DNA of 64,000 nucleotides, from the NCBI GenBank assembly GCA_965200615.1, contig OZ241377.1, positions 806,001 through 870,000 of the forward strand. Direction: 5' to 3'. Position 1 is the stretch's first letter; each line of letters begins with the position of its first letter. This DNA is from Bin5 sp965200615. Its GTDB lineage: Bacteria > Chloroflexota > Anaerolineae > Caldilineales > Caldilineaceae. The position numbers were made by a program, and so were the translations under genes. The notes below the pieces were generated by a model that was given only the letters and a program-made list of their open reading frames with translations, was not told the origin of the DNA and searched no databases. Of this stretch, positions 42,121 through 49,738 are shown piece after piece.

Positions 42121-43170
42121 TCATAATCGCTGCACTGCCGCTATCGACAGGGTACCACTCTCATCTGACACCGCGATACAGCGATCATCCGGTGACCAGG
42201 CCAAGCCGGCAATTGGGGCTTTGAACACAGCATCCGCCAGCACAACGGGTTTCTTCTTCTCGATTTTCCAGATTGCCAGCAGACCATCGTTACCACCGGA
42301 AGCCAGCAGCATACCCCGTCGTTGAAACTTCAGGTGCTTGATGAGGCGCCGATGCCCTTCCAGCATTACCGGTCGAGTGTTTTCTGGCCCCTTGCCGGCA
42401 CAGTCCCAGATCACCGCCTGAGTCCCGCCGCCGGTCGCCAGATAGCGGCCATTGAAGCTCCATGCCAGTTCCAGCACCTTCGTTTCGTAGCCCCACATCT
42501 GCAAATCCTGCCCGGTATCGACGAGCCAGAAATGCACCGTCGAGTCCTGGTCGCCAGTGGCAATGTACTTTCCATCGGGACTCCATTCCAGTGTGAGTGT
42601 CGAACCCTGCCATTCGAAACGGTGGAGTGGTTCCGTTTTTGTGGGGGCATACAGCACGACTCCATTGTAGGCAGAGATGGCGAACTGTTTGCCATCATAG
42701 CGCCACTTTATGTCAGTAATGGTGCTGTTCGCATCGGGATATTCGTAGTTCAATTCCCCGGCGGCGTTCCACAGCCGCAGTTTGCGCCCGGCGGCTGACA
42801 CCAGCCAATCGCCCGCAGGGCTGAAAGCGACACGCTCCACCCAGCTTGCGCCGCCTGCCATTTCAGAGGTCTGCGTTCCTGTCTCGGTATCCCACAGCCG
42901 TACCTTGCCGTCCTCCCCGACAGTGGCGAGGAGACGACTGTCTTTGTGCCACGAAATTGCCATCGTGCCGAGGGTATGGCCGGGTAGCTTGTGCTGTACC
43001 GCGCCGTCTGCACCATTAAACAGCGTGATTGGTCCAGACACACCGGCCACTGCCAACATATTGCCATCCGGCGACCATGCCAGGCCAATCGGATGATCGT
43101 CAATGTGGGTACGCCATATTGCCTTGAGCGATGGCTGTGGCGGTTTGCGCTTATCTTTGCGCCACATCAT
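42121..43170 (-). CDS. WD40-repeat beta-propeller protein of the zinc cluster
   Basis: About 349 residues with seven WD40-type blades: 'IGLAWSPDGNMLAVAGVSG', 'AISWHKDSRLLATVGEDG', 'KVRLWDTETG', 'LEWSPDGKYIATGDQDS', 'LASGGNDGLLAIWKI', 'LAWSPDDRCIAVSDESG'. No signal peptide, so it is cytoplasmic. ATG 43170 overlaps the TGA of the upstream CobW gene (ATGA), giving translational coupling and implying a joint job, perhaps as a scaffold for zinc delivery. Not an AztD; the sequence lacks His clusters. Confidence 0.8.
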   Translation of the reverse strand: MMWRKDKRKPPQPSLKAIWRTHIDDHPIGLAWSPDGNMLAVAGVSGPITLFNGADGAVQHKLPGHTLGTMAISWHKDSRLLATVGEDGKVRLWDTETGTQTSEMAGGASWVERVAFSPAGDWLVSAAGRKLRLWNAAGELNYEYPDANSTITDIKWRYDGKQFAISAYNGVVLYAPTKTEPLHRFEWQGSTLTLEWSPDGKYIATGDQDSTVHFWLVDTGQDLQMWGYETKVLELAWSFNGRYLATGGGTQAVIWDCAGKGPENTRPVMLEGHRRLIKHLKFQRRGMLLASGGNDGLLAIWKIEKKKPVVLADAVFKAPIAGLAWSPDDRCIAVSDESGTLSIAAVQRL

Positions 43171-44522
43171 GACACGAGACATGCGCGAAAACCTTCTTCC
43201 AGTGCAGATCGATCCAGGTTACGCCCGATAAAAACCATCTTGTTATGACGCTGTTCATTCCTCCACGGACGATCCGGGCGGCCGTCAAAGAGCATATGCA
43301 CCCCCTGAAATACGAAGCGTTCATCATAGCCGCGCACGCTCAACACGCCTTTCATACGGAAGATGTCCAGCCCATGCACGCGCAGCAGTTGACCTAACCA
43401 ATCATTAAGCCTCTCCAAGTGAAAATCACCAGGGATGGTGATACCAACAGAAGTCACCTCTTCGTCGTGTTCATGATCGGGCTTGTACTCGCGGGTTTCG
43501 AGCGGGGCAAGCACGGCATCCGCGCCGCACAGGTGCGCGTCGAATTCATCAGGGTGATGTTCGGTGAACAGCATGTAACAGCCCGGCTGCTGGATCACGA
43601 AGTTGAAGACGGTCTCGCCTTTTCTGTTCAGCACGAGCTGGTTGTGCTGTCCTTTGCCGGGGCGCAGCGGCTCGCCGGCCTGTACTGCCTGCTTATCTTC
43701 AGAGAAGGTCAGTACGGCGCCCATCAGCGTCGCTTCCTTCGCCGCCGATCCATTATTTGCCAGCGGCAGCAGTGCGGCCCCCATCACCGGGTCAGGGCCT
43801 TCACCCATCACCCATTCGTAAGTCCCGGCGTTCAGCTCATAGATGCCCGACCATTCAAACGGGTATTCCGGGTCCATGAACTTCGGGTCGATCTCCAGTG
43901 CCCGGTCGAGATTGAAGCCGCCCACATTGAGAATCTTGTCCATTTCGACCACCGCGTCGCGGGTGCGGCAGACTTTCGCCATGCTGTTCATGCTTTTGAT
44001 GCGCGCTTCGAGCCTGTCGAGGTCTTTCGGGGCAACCAGATCAATCTTATTGAGCAGGATCACATCCGCAAAGGCAACCTGTTCTTTTGCCTCATCGCTG
44101 TCGTCGATGTGTTCCCAGATATGTTTGGCATCCACCACCGTGACGATCGCATCCAGCATCAATTTTTGCTGCATATCATCATCCACGTAAAAGGTTTGCG
44201 CGACGGGACCGGGATCCGCCATGCCGGTGGTTTCGACCATAATGTAATCGAACTTATCGCGGCGCTTCATCAGATGCCTGAGAATGCGAATCAGATCACC
44301 CCGAACGGTGCAGCAGATGCATCCGTTGTTCATCTCGAAGATCTCTTCTTCCGCGCCAATGACCAGATCGTTATCGATGCCGACCTCGCCGAACTCATTT
44401 TCGATCACCGCGATTTTCTTACCGTGATTTTCGGTCAGGACGCGGTTGAGTAACGTGGTTTTGCCTGCCCCCAGAAAGCCCGTCAGAACGGTCACTGGCA
44501 CTCGTGTTTCAAGTGTGTTCAT
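43167..44522 (-). CDS. CobW/COG0523 GTP-dependent metal chaperone (second copy)
   Basis: 451 residues from ATG 44522 (MNTLETRVPVTVLTG). P-loop 'GFLGAGKTTLL' (15-25), 'NGCICCTVRGD' (CICC 68-71), 'ETTGMADP', 'LNKIDLV' and a long CobW C-terminal domain with 'RMKGVLSVRGYDERFVFQGV'. An insert of about 90 residues splits the C-terminal part relative to the first copy. Overlaps the WD40 gene by ATGA. Probably loads zinc (or a similar metal) onto clients when zinc is short. Confidence 0.87.
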   Translation of the reverse strand: MNTLETRVPVTVLTGFLGAGKTTLLNRVLTENHGKKIAVIENEFGEVGIDNDLVIGAEEEIFEMNNGCICCTVRGDLIRILRHLMKRRDKFDYIMVETTGMADPGPVAQTFYVDDDMQQKLMLDAIVTVVDAKHIWEHIDDSDEAKEQVAFADVILLNKIDLVAPKDLDRLEARIKSMNSMAKVCRTRDAVVEMDKILNVGGFNLDRALEIDPKFMDPEYPFEWSGIYELNAGTYEWVMGEGPDPVMGAALLPLANNGSAAKEATLMGAVLTFSEDKQAVQAGEPLRPGKGQHNQLVLNRKGETVFNFVIQQPGCYMLFTEHHPDEFDAHLCGADAVLAPLETREYKPDHEHDEEVTSVGITIPGDFHLERLNDWLGQLLRVHGLDIFRMKGVLSVRGYDERFVFQGVHMLFDGRPDRPWRNEQRHNKMVFIGRNLDRSALEEGFRACLVS

Positions 44523-44542
44523 CGTGTTCCTGTCTCCTCTAT

Positions 44543-44638
44543 TCAACTGTCGCTTTCGGCGGAGAGCGCTACAATAAGCGCCCGCGCCAGCGCGGTCTTT
44601 GGCTGATGCAGCATCCCGGTGATAGCGATCAACTGCAT
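44543..44638 (-). CDS. 31-residue ORF with a degenerate P-loop
   Basis: ATG 44638 to TGA 44543. 'LIAITGMLHQPKTALARAL' looks like the start of a P-loop GTPase, with the final Gly of GxxxxGKT replaced by Pro. It lies two bases after the DegT-like gene stop and 20 bases before the CobW start. Either a remnant of a second P-loop gene or chance; no ribosome site was judged strong. Confidence 0.3.
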   Translation of the reverse strand: MQLIAITGMLHQPKTALARALIVALSAESDS

Positions 44639-44640
44639 GG

Positions 44641-45804
44641 CTAATCTCCCGCTGCGATGGCTTCATTCAGCGCAAACAACGGGCGGTAGGCATCATGCCC
44701 CGCGCCATAAGTCCGATCCATCAAGGCAGCGTACTCGGCAGCATAGGCGGGATTGGTGCGCCAGCGCACACCGAGATATTCTGCCGCTTTGACGATGCCC
44801 AGCACACCGTGTTTGATCTCCTCAAAGGTGTAATCCGGCCCCACCGGGACGCACATCCAGCGGGCGAGGTTCGCCGCCGTTCCCCGGTGATCCGGCGCGC
44901 CATCAGCACCCAGCGCGGCATAATGCAAAGGCCGAATCTGTGGCAGCCAGCGCACGGGCGTATTTTCCTGTTCAACGTAGGCGTAAAACGTGGCGATATC
45001 GCTCTCCAGCGGAATCTGCACCGCGACCGCGGTCGCCAGCGCCAGCCTGTTCGGCTCGTGTGTCACCAGCCCGGCGGCTTCATGCAGACCGCGCCGCACT
45101 TCCGCCAGATTCGCGCTTTGTTGCTCTGCCAGTTCTGGCAGACGTTCACACTGTGCCAATGCCTGCGCTGCGTTCGGGCAGTCAACCGGTTGACGCAATG
45201 CTCTCACCTCTGCATAGAGCGCCTCATCACTGAATACCAGCAGCGCACCGGGGCGGTCATCAGCATCAGGCAGATGTAAGCCGTACAGCGTGACCGCCGG
45301 GCGCTCTGCCGCGCCGGGCGCAGGCAGGGTGTCAGCGCAGTCGAGCCATGTAGCGTTCTGCGGCGGCCACAACCCGCGCACCACCTGCGTCCAGGTGAAG
45401 CGCGTGCTGGACGGCGTGAGCCGCAGATGCGCGTCAAAGTCCAGAAAACACAGCAGCGCCTTATGGTGCTTGACCGACTCTGCCAGATCATGGCTGGCAT
45501 TCGCCGGGACACCGACCCATTCGCCTGGCTGAATCCCCGCCGCCTGATGCAGTAAGCGGCGAGCGCGGTAGGCATCGCGCACCAGCACAACCCACGCGCC
45601 GCCCAGGCGTTCCGACCATGTCGCTTCCGCCGCTTCAAGCGTCGCCTCGGCATGTAAAGCTGCGTCAGCAGGTAGGGTCAGCCGCTCATCCAGCGGTGGA
45701 TGAGCGGCATAATCTGCGCCACGCACCGGCAACCCACCGAGCGCCTCCACCGGGCAGAAGCCCCCTAACCATACCGTTCCCCAATCAACGGGCAAATTCA
45801 ACAT
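44641..45804 (-). CDS. DegT/DnrJ-type aminotransferase-fold protein lacking the PLP lysine
   Basis: 387 residues. 'AAGIQPGEWVGVPANASHDLAES' (88-110) corresponds to the DegT 'GIGPGDEVIVPA' segment and 'FLDFDAHLRLTP' to the following 'VDVDP' strand. Where active enzymes have S-x-H-x-x-K and GGEGG, this one reads 'LYGLHLPDADDRPGALLV' (173-190), with no lysine. C-terminal 'RWMCVPVGPDYTFEEIKHGV' fits the family end. So it is probably a non-catalytic relative. It sits inside the zinc cluster between decayed znuB and cobW. Fold assignment is by pattern and moderately sure. Confidence 0.5.
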   Translation of the reverse strand: MLNLPVDWGTVWLGGFCPVEALGGLPVRGADYAAHPPLDERLTLPADAALHAEATLEAAEATWSERLGGAWVVLVRDAYRARRLLHQAAGIQPGEWVGVPANASHDLAESVKHHKALLCFLDFDAHLRLTPSSTRFTWTQVVRGLWPPQNATWLDCADTLPAPGAAERPAVTLYGLHLPDADDRPGALLVFSDEALYAEVRALRQPVDCPNAAQALAQCERLPELAEQQSANLAEVRRGLHEAAGLVTHEPNRLALATAVAVQIPLESDIATFYAYVEQENTPVRWLPQIRPLHYAALGADGAPDHRGTAANLARWMCVPVGPDYTFEEIKHGVLGIVKAAEYLGVRWRTNPAYAAEYAALMDRTYGAGHDAYRPLFALNEAIAAGD

Positions 45805-45828
45805 CTTTGTCCTCTTTCTTTCTCTTGT

Positions 45829-46041
45829 CTATGGGTGCATGTCCTCGTTAAGGGCGTACATGGCTACCTGCAAATCAAGTCCCGACAGGACGGCGTGAGC
45901 GAGAGCGTCCCCCATGAAGGCGAGGTTCCTGGTGACGACGTACGCGCCAACCAGGGGACACATCACGCCCACAAGCGCCGAGCCGATCAGGGCTCTCACC
46001 ATGAAGCCGTACTCGAGTGGCGCGACCAAGAACTCTATCAC
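45829..46041 (-). pseudogene. znuB: znuB remnant (zinc ABC permease, N-terminal fragment)
   Basis: From a GTG at 46041 the frame encodes the first ~55 residues of an ABC-3 family permease: 'EFLVAPLEYGFMVRALIGSA', 'LVGAYVVTRNLAFMGDALAH', 'AVLSG'. A full ZnuB has about 270-290 residues; here the frame ends in an unrelated tail after 'LDLQVAMYA'. Most of the gene is deleted, and the DegT-like gene follows 24 bases on. It cannot form a channel. Confidence 0.8.
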
Positions 46042-46050
46042 GTCCTCTTG

Positions 46051-46379
46051 CTACCGCTCCCCGTCCATCGCGAGGCGCACACCGTGGGCGCCGTACAGCT
46101 GCTCCATGACCTCGGACGTAAACACCTCGTCGGGAGGGCCGCACGCGCACACGCGGCGGTTCAGACACAGTACCTGGTCGAAGCGACCGGCCAGGTTGGT
46201 CAGGTCGTGGGTCGCCAGCAGGACAATGCACCCTTCATTCCGTTCGGTCCTACAACGCCCATCAGAGTCCCCGCGTCTACGTCGAAGGAGACGTTACTCA
46301 GGGCCATCTGCCCGTCGAACTCTACAGTCACGTCCTGAAGCGACATGCGCGCGGCGTGTGGGTACGGTGCGGTGTTCAT
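46051..46379 (-). pseudogene. znuC: znuC remnant (zinc ABC ATPase with internal deletion)
   Basis: The ATG at 46379 overlaps the ZnuA-AztD stop by ATGA. The start reads 'MSLQDVTVEFDGQMALSNVS' and reaches the first half of Walker A, 'GVVGPNG'. The sequence then jumps, out of frame, to the post-Walker-B region 'CIVLLATHDLTNLAGRFDQV' and on to 'LYGAHGVRLAMDGER' and a TAG at 46053-46051. The missing middle (about 110-130 codons: P-loop Lys, signature, Walker B) means no ATPase activity. The order znuA-znuC-znuB of a former zinc importer is still legible. Confidence 0.82.
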
Positions 46380-48613
46380 TTCAATGCCCCGACGATGCGT
46401 TCCACGTTTGTACGCACCATGCCAAGGTAGGTGTCAGCGCCGCTGCCCTCGGGCCCAAGGGAACCCGAATAGAGCCGGACCAGCGCCGCGCCGGTCTCCG
46501 TTGCTATGGTCTGCGCCAGCCTCTCGCTGACTGTCGTCTCGCCAAACAGCGCTGGTATGTCGTGCTCCCGAACCACCTCGACCACGTCCGCAATGTGCTC
46601 CGCAGACGGCTCCACGTGCGTCGCAAGAGAGGGTATAACCAGACCGACTACCTCAAACCCATACAACTCTGCAAAGTAGGAGAAGCTGTCGTGTGATGTA
46701 ATCAGCAGTCTGCGCTCCGGCGCCACTGCGCTGACCTGCTCCTGGATCCAGGCATGAAGCTCGTCGAGCCGCTCCCCATACGCTGCGGCGTTCTGGAAGT
46801 AGACGCTCGCGTTCTCGGGGTCTGTAGCCGAGAGTCGGGCGGCTATCTCGTTGACTGCGACCTTCACCCGGAGCGGATCGAACCAGAAGTGGGGATCCAG
46901 AGGGCCGTGGTCGTGACCTTCATCCTCGTGCTCGTCATGGCCTTCAGCGGGCGCGCCGCCCGAGTCGGCGAGTCCGACGAACGCCAGGCTCGACGGCGCG
47001 CCGCCGACTTCCCACTCCTCCTCGATCTCCATCTCTTCGAGGTGGACGGCCATGACGTGGCCGCTGTTGGGGTCGGCGACGTAGAGCCACTCGCCAACAA
47101 CGATGAACGCGGGACGACCGGCATCACCAGGCCCGACCAACTCTATGGTCTCGATCAATTCGCCGTCATGCGCGTCCAGCGCGTGCAGCACGCCGTCAGC
47201 GCCGAGCACGTAGAGCAGCTCGCCATCGCTGGAGAACTTCGTGGAAACGCTCGGCTCGCTGAACACCTGGCGCATTTCGCTGTGGTCCACGTCGATCAGC
47301 CAAATGCCATCGTCGGCGAAGCCCTCACCGTCGAAGTAGAAGGCCTTGCCGAAGAAATGCTCGACGTGGTGGTGACCGTAGACCGACCCGATCCGAGAGT
47401 CTTCGCGCATCTCCGGCGGATTGGCGATGAACTCGTACTCGTACTCGCCATGGTGAGTGTGGAGGAAGAGCACGCCGCCGGTGCATCCCAAGGCGACGCC
47501 ATGCTCATTGTGGGACTCACCGTGCATGCCCGGGCATGAGCGATTGCTGGCGTCGTAGACGACCTGATCACTGAAGTCGCGAACTTCCACGCCAACAGGC
47601 AGGCTGTCGTTGGAATTCTCGGGGTAGTCGGGATTCTTCGTGGTAACGACGACGTGCTCGTCCGAGATGACCAGCGCGGCGCCATGCTGCGGTCCGGCCT
47701 CAAGCACGACCGGCTCATAGTCGCCGCGTGAGTTCGCCAGGTCCGCCTCGTTGATCAGGATGGCATGACCGCTGATGTCTGCGAAGATCGCGGTCCAGCC
47801 GTAGCTGTTGACGTAATGGACCGGCTGCTCGTCAGCGATCTCCAACGCATGACGGGAGACGGGCCGGGTGACGAGGTCGTAGTGATCGTCGTGCTCGACG
47901 AGGAAGACGCCGCTGTCGAAGACGTGGATCCGGTCGTCGCTGTCCTCCGGCCCGCGGGCGAGGACGATGGCGTAGCGGTGAGCGGGGCTGGGGTGCACGG
48001 TCGCGCGGGGCGCGGCGACCTTGAAGATTCCGCTGTCAACGTCACCGGTCGATAGATCGATGACGGAGAGGTGCGCTTCTACCGCATCCGCAACGAGCAA
48101 GCGCCCCCTGATCATTGCGTCATGGTGGTCGTCGTCTTCGGCATGGCCGTGCTCGTCTTCATCCCCGTGATCGTCATGCATATCGACCATGGCGAACTCG
48201 ATGGGATCGATGCCTTCACCAAGCGCGACTATCCTGGACTCGTCCGCACTGGCGTTGTGTAACAGCTCCTCCAACCAATCGGCCTCCAGGTCGAGACCGA
48301 CAGTAAACACAACATCCGCGTCAGCTACCCTGGCAACGTCGCGAGCGCCTGGCAGAAAGGTGTGCGGATCGCCGCCCACTGGAAGGAGGCTGAAGACCTC
48401 TACCCTGCTTCCACCTACCACCCGAGCCCAATCGGCCACAAAGTTGGTGGTTGCCACCACCTGGACCGGCGTGCCGGAGGGTGGCGCCTCCTGGTCTGGC
48501 TGGGCGCCTGCAGAGGCGCCGGCGGATGTCGTTCCAGGCGCGACAGGGGCGCAAGCGGCCAGCAGGAACAACAGCGTGAGAACCGATGTCAGGATTCGAA
48601 GTGAGTGAAGCAT
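46376..48613 (-). CDS. ZnuA zinc-binding lipoprotein with an inserted AztD-like beta-propeller chaperone domain
   Basis: 745 residues from ATG 48613; ZnuA is normally about 300-330. Lipobox Cys21. Residues 48-143 are the N-terminal ZnuA half with 'GGDPHTF' (His84); residues 570-745 are the C-terminal half with 'LDPHFWFDP' (His575), 'SHDSFSYFAE' (His641) and 'GETT'. Between them, inside the His-rich loop ('DEHGHAEDDDHH' before, 'GHDEHEDEGHDHG' after), sits a ~410-residue propeller: 'GRLLVADAVEAHLSVIDLSTG', 'CPGMHGESHNEHGVALGC' (Cys360/Cys377), 'LHTHHGEYE', 'YGHHHVEHFFG', 'WLYVADPNSGHV'. This resembles AztD, the periplasmic zinc chaperone that normally is a separate protein loading AztC. The frame is unbroken over 2.2 kb, so it looks functional. 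Confidence 0.8.
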   Translation of the reverse strand: MLHSLRILTSVLTLLFLLAACAPVAPGTTSAGASAGAQPDQEAPPSGTPVQVVATTNFVADWARVVGGSRVEVFSLLPVGGDPHTFLPGARDVARVADADVVFTVGLDLEADWLEELLHNASADESRIVALGEGIDPIEFAMVDMHDDHGDEDEHGHAEDDDHHDAMIRGRLLVADAVEAHLSVIDLSTGDVDSGIFKVAAPRATVHPSPAHRYAIVLARGPEDSDDRIHVFDSGVFLVEHDDHYDLVTRPVSRHALEIADEQPVHYVNSYGWTAIFADISGHAILINEADLANSRGDYEPVVLEAGPQHGAALVISDEHVVVTTKNPDYPENSNDSLPVGVEVRDFSDQVVYDASNRSCPGMHGESHNEHGVALGCTGGVLFLHTHHGEYEYEFIANPPEMREDSRIGSVYGHHHVEHFFGKAFYFDGEGFADDGIWLIDVDHSEMRQVFSEPSVSTKFSSDGELLYVLGADGVLHALDAHDGELIETIELVGPGDAGRPAFIVVGEWLYVADPNSGHVMAVHLEEMEIEEEWEVGGAPSSLAFVGLADSGGAPAEGHDEHEDEGHDHGPLDPHFWFDPLRVKVAVNEIAARLSATDPENASVYFQNAAAYGERLDELHAWIQEQVSAVAPERRLLITSHDSFSYFAELYGFEVVGLVIPSLATHVEPSAEHIADVVEVVREHDIPALFGETTVSERLAQTIATETGAALVRLYSGSLGPEGSGADTYLGMVRTNVERIVGALK

Positions 48614-48806
48614 CTGCGGGTACCCTTTCGTCAGGCTGGTGGTGTGTGCCCCCACAATTGGCGTCAGGCGCCGGCAGAACTGCGGCAGTCGGTGCAATGC
48701 CCTCCGTCGAATTGCGAGAAATGATAATTCTCCCTGTTGTAAAAATTCGCAACAGAACGCAGTATAGCACAAGCCGACGGCGGTGTCAATACCGGTTTCC
48801 CGTCAA
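48614..48806. repeat. zur: Partial duplicate of the zur-znuA control region, with most of zur deleted
   Basis: 48614-48703 matches 41406-41494 at over 90% by eye (znuA leader region and the last codons of zur, 'HCTDC' equivalent), and 48718-48806 matches 41891-41985 (zur start region, operator and promoter). The ~390 bases of zur between these are missing. So this locus arose from a zur-znuA unit that lost zur, leaving znuA directly under the old zur promoter. Confidence 0.75.
48737..48789 (-). promoter_or_regulatory. Promoter and Zur-like operator of the ZnuA-AztD gene
   Basis: On the minus strand: TTGACA (48789-48784), 17 bases, TATACT (48766-48761), then TTGCGAATTTTTACAA (48752-48737), a diverged form of the palindrome before zur with the right half changed at two bases. 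The gene start is 124 bases further on. Confidence 0.6.
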
Positions 48807-48851
48807 CTCAGGGCAATTGCATCTTATTGGAAGAGAACTTTGCGGAGATAG

Positions 48852-49109
48852 TCATGATTCCAGCCGCCCCCGCGTCAACACGTTCTGCTCCCGAATCAGC
48901 TTGCGCAGCTCCGCTCTGTCGAAGCTGGCCAGGTCCGCATCCCGCACAAACTCCCGGATACGCGCCCCCAGCCCATTCCGCACCCACGGCTGCAGCCGTG
49001 TCATCAGCCCCACGTTCTGCCGCACTTGGCACTGCCAAGCCGCCCAGATCACATCATCGCTGTCCGGAACCGTCGCCCGCAGCCCGTACGGACGCAGATT
49101 GCACATCAT
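48852..49109 (-). CDS. Hypothetical protein, short
   Basis: Up to 85 residues, no family recognised. The sequence ('VIWAAWQCQVRQNVGLMTRL', 'GARIREFVRDADLASFDRAE') is helical and basic/acidic mixed, and looks more protein-like than a random frame, but no ribosome site or homologue is evident and the neighbourhood holds many gene fragments. It could be a piece of a larger lost gene. Confidence 0.3.
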   Translation of the reverse strand: MMCNLRPYGLRATVPDSDDVIWAAWQCQVRQNVGLMTRLQPWVRNGLGARIREFVRDADLASFDRAELRKLIREQNVLTRGRLES

Positions 49110-49161
49110 TGCATGCCGGATAGCCGATCCGTCCGCACCTGCAGTTCATCCCTTACATTCC

Positions 49162-49210
49162 ATAAGTTCTCGTAGGGGCGTCCCGCGTGGACGCCCCTAC
49201 GAGAACTTAT
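49162..49210. repeat. Perfect 22-base palindromic hairpin (REP-like)
   Basis: 49162-49183 and 49189-49210 are exact reverse complements over a CGCGT loop, with a GTAGGGGCGTCC / GGACGCCCCTAC core. Elements with a GTAGGGGCG core are frequent intergenic palindromes in Chloroflexota genomes; similar REP units are moved by RAYT-type transposases. It stands in a stretch without genes. Confidence 0.75.
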
Positions 49211-49738
49211 TGGCGCGATATTGACATAATATAAGGTCGGATTGTCACACGGGTGTCATACGAGGGGTGTATATTATGGCCGGCAATATGTTGAAGGAGA
49301 ACGATGTGTTTGCCGGTCGCAAAGACTGCGCACATTGGACGCTGGGGTAGCGGGGATCCGTCAACGACATTTCGATAAGAACTGAATACCTGCTGGCCCG
49401 TTCGGCGTATTTCCAGCTCGAATGTTATGATCGACAAAACTGATCGATCCGCGAAGTTGCGCGAAGGGCCGCGAAAAACACCAGATGCGTATCGGACTTC
49501 CTTTGCGCAGCTGCGCGGCCGTCCGTGGATCGTCTGCACCATGCCCCCGCAATTTTCTGTTCAGACAAACGTCAACGAAACCTGGTCAGTTGCGAGCGAT
49601 TCCAGCTCATGTAGGGCGGCCAAGTTATAAGGAATAACAGGGTTGGATCACGGTCTGGCCTGCTTTCCCAGCCCCGACGGCGGGAAGGCGGCCGGATTTA
49701 CAGATAGCAGAAACTCTGGAAATGGAGAAGGAGTTTAG
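49211..49738. other. Intergenic region, no gene supported
   Basis: About 530 bases. A 24-codon frame from ATG 49304 has AAGGAGAACG before it but no recognisable product. The rest has no coding signal. GGAGAAGGAG just before 49739 is the ribosome site of the next gene. Confidence 0.45.

Noticed and set aside
49207..49542. A 111-codon frame on the minus strand in the gene-poor zone
   Set aside because: Starts nowhere near a ribosome site, contains no recognisable segment and ends in the palindrome.
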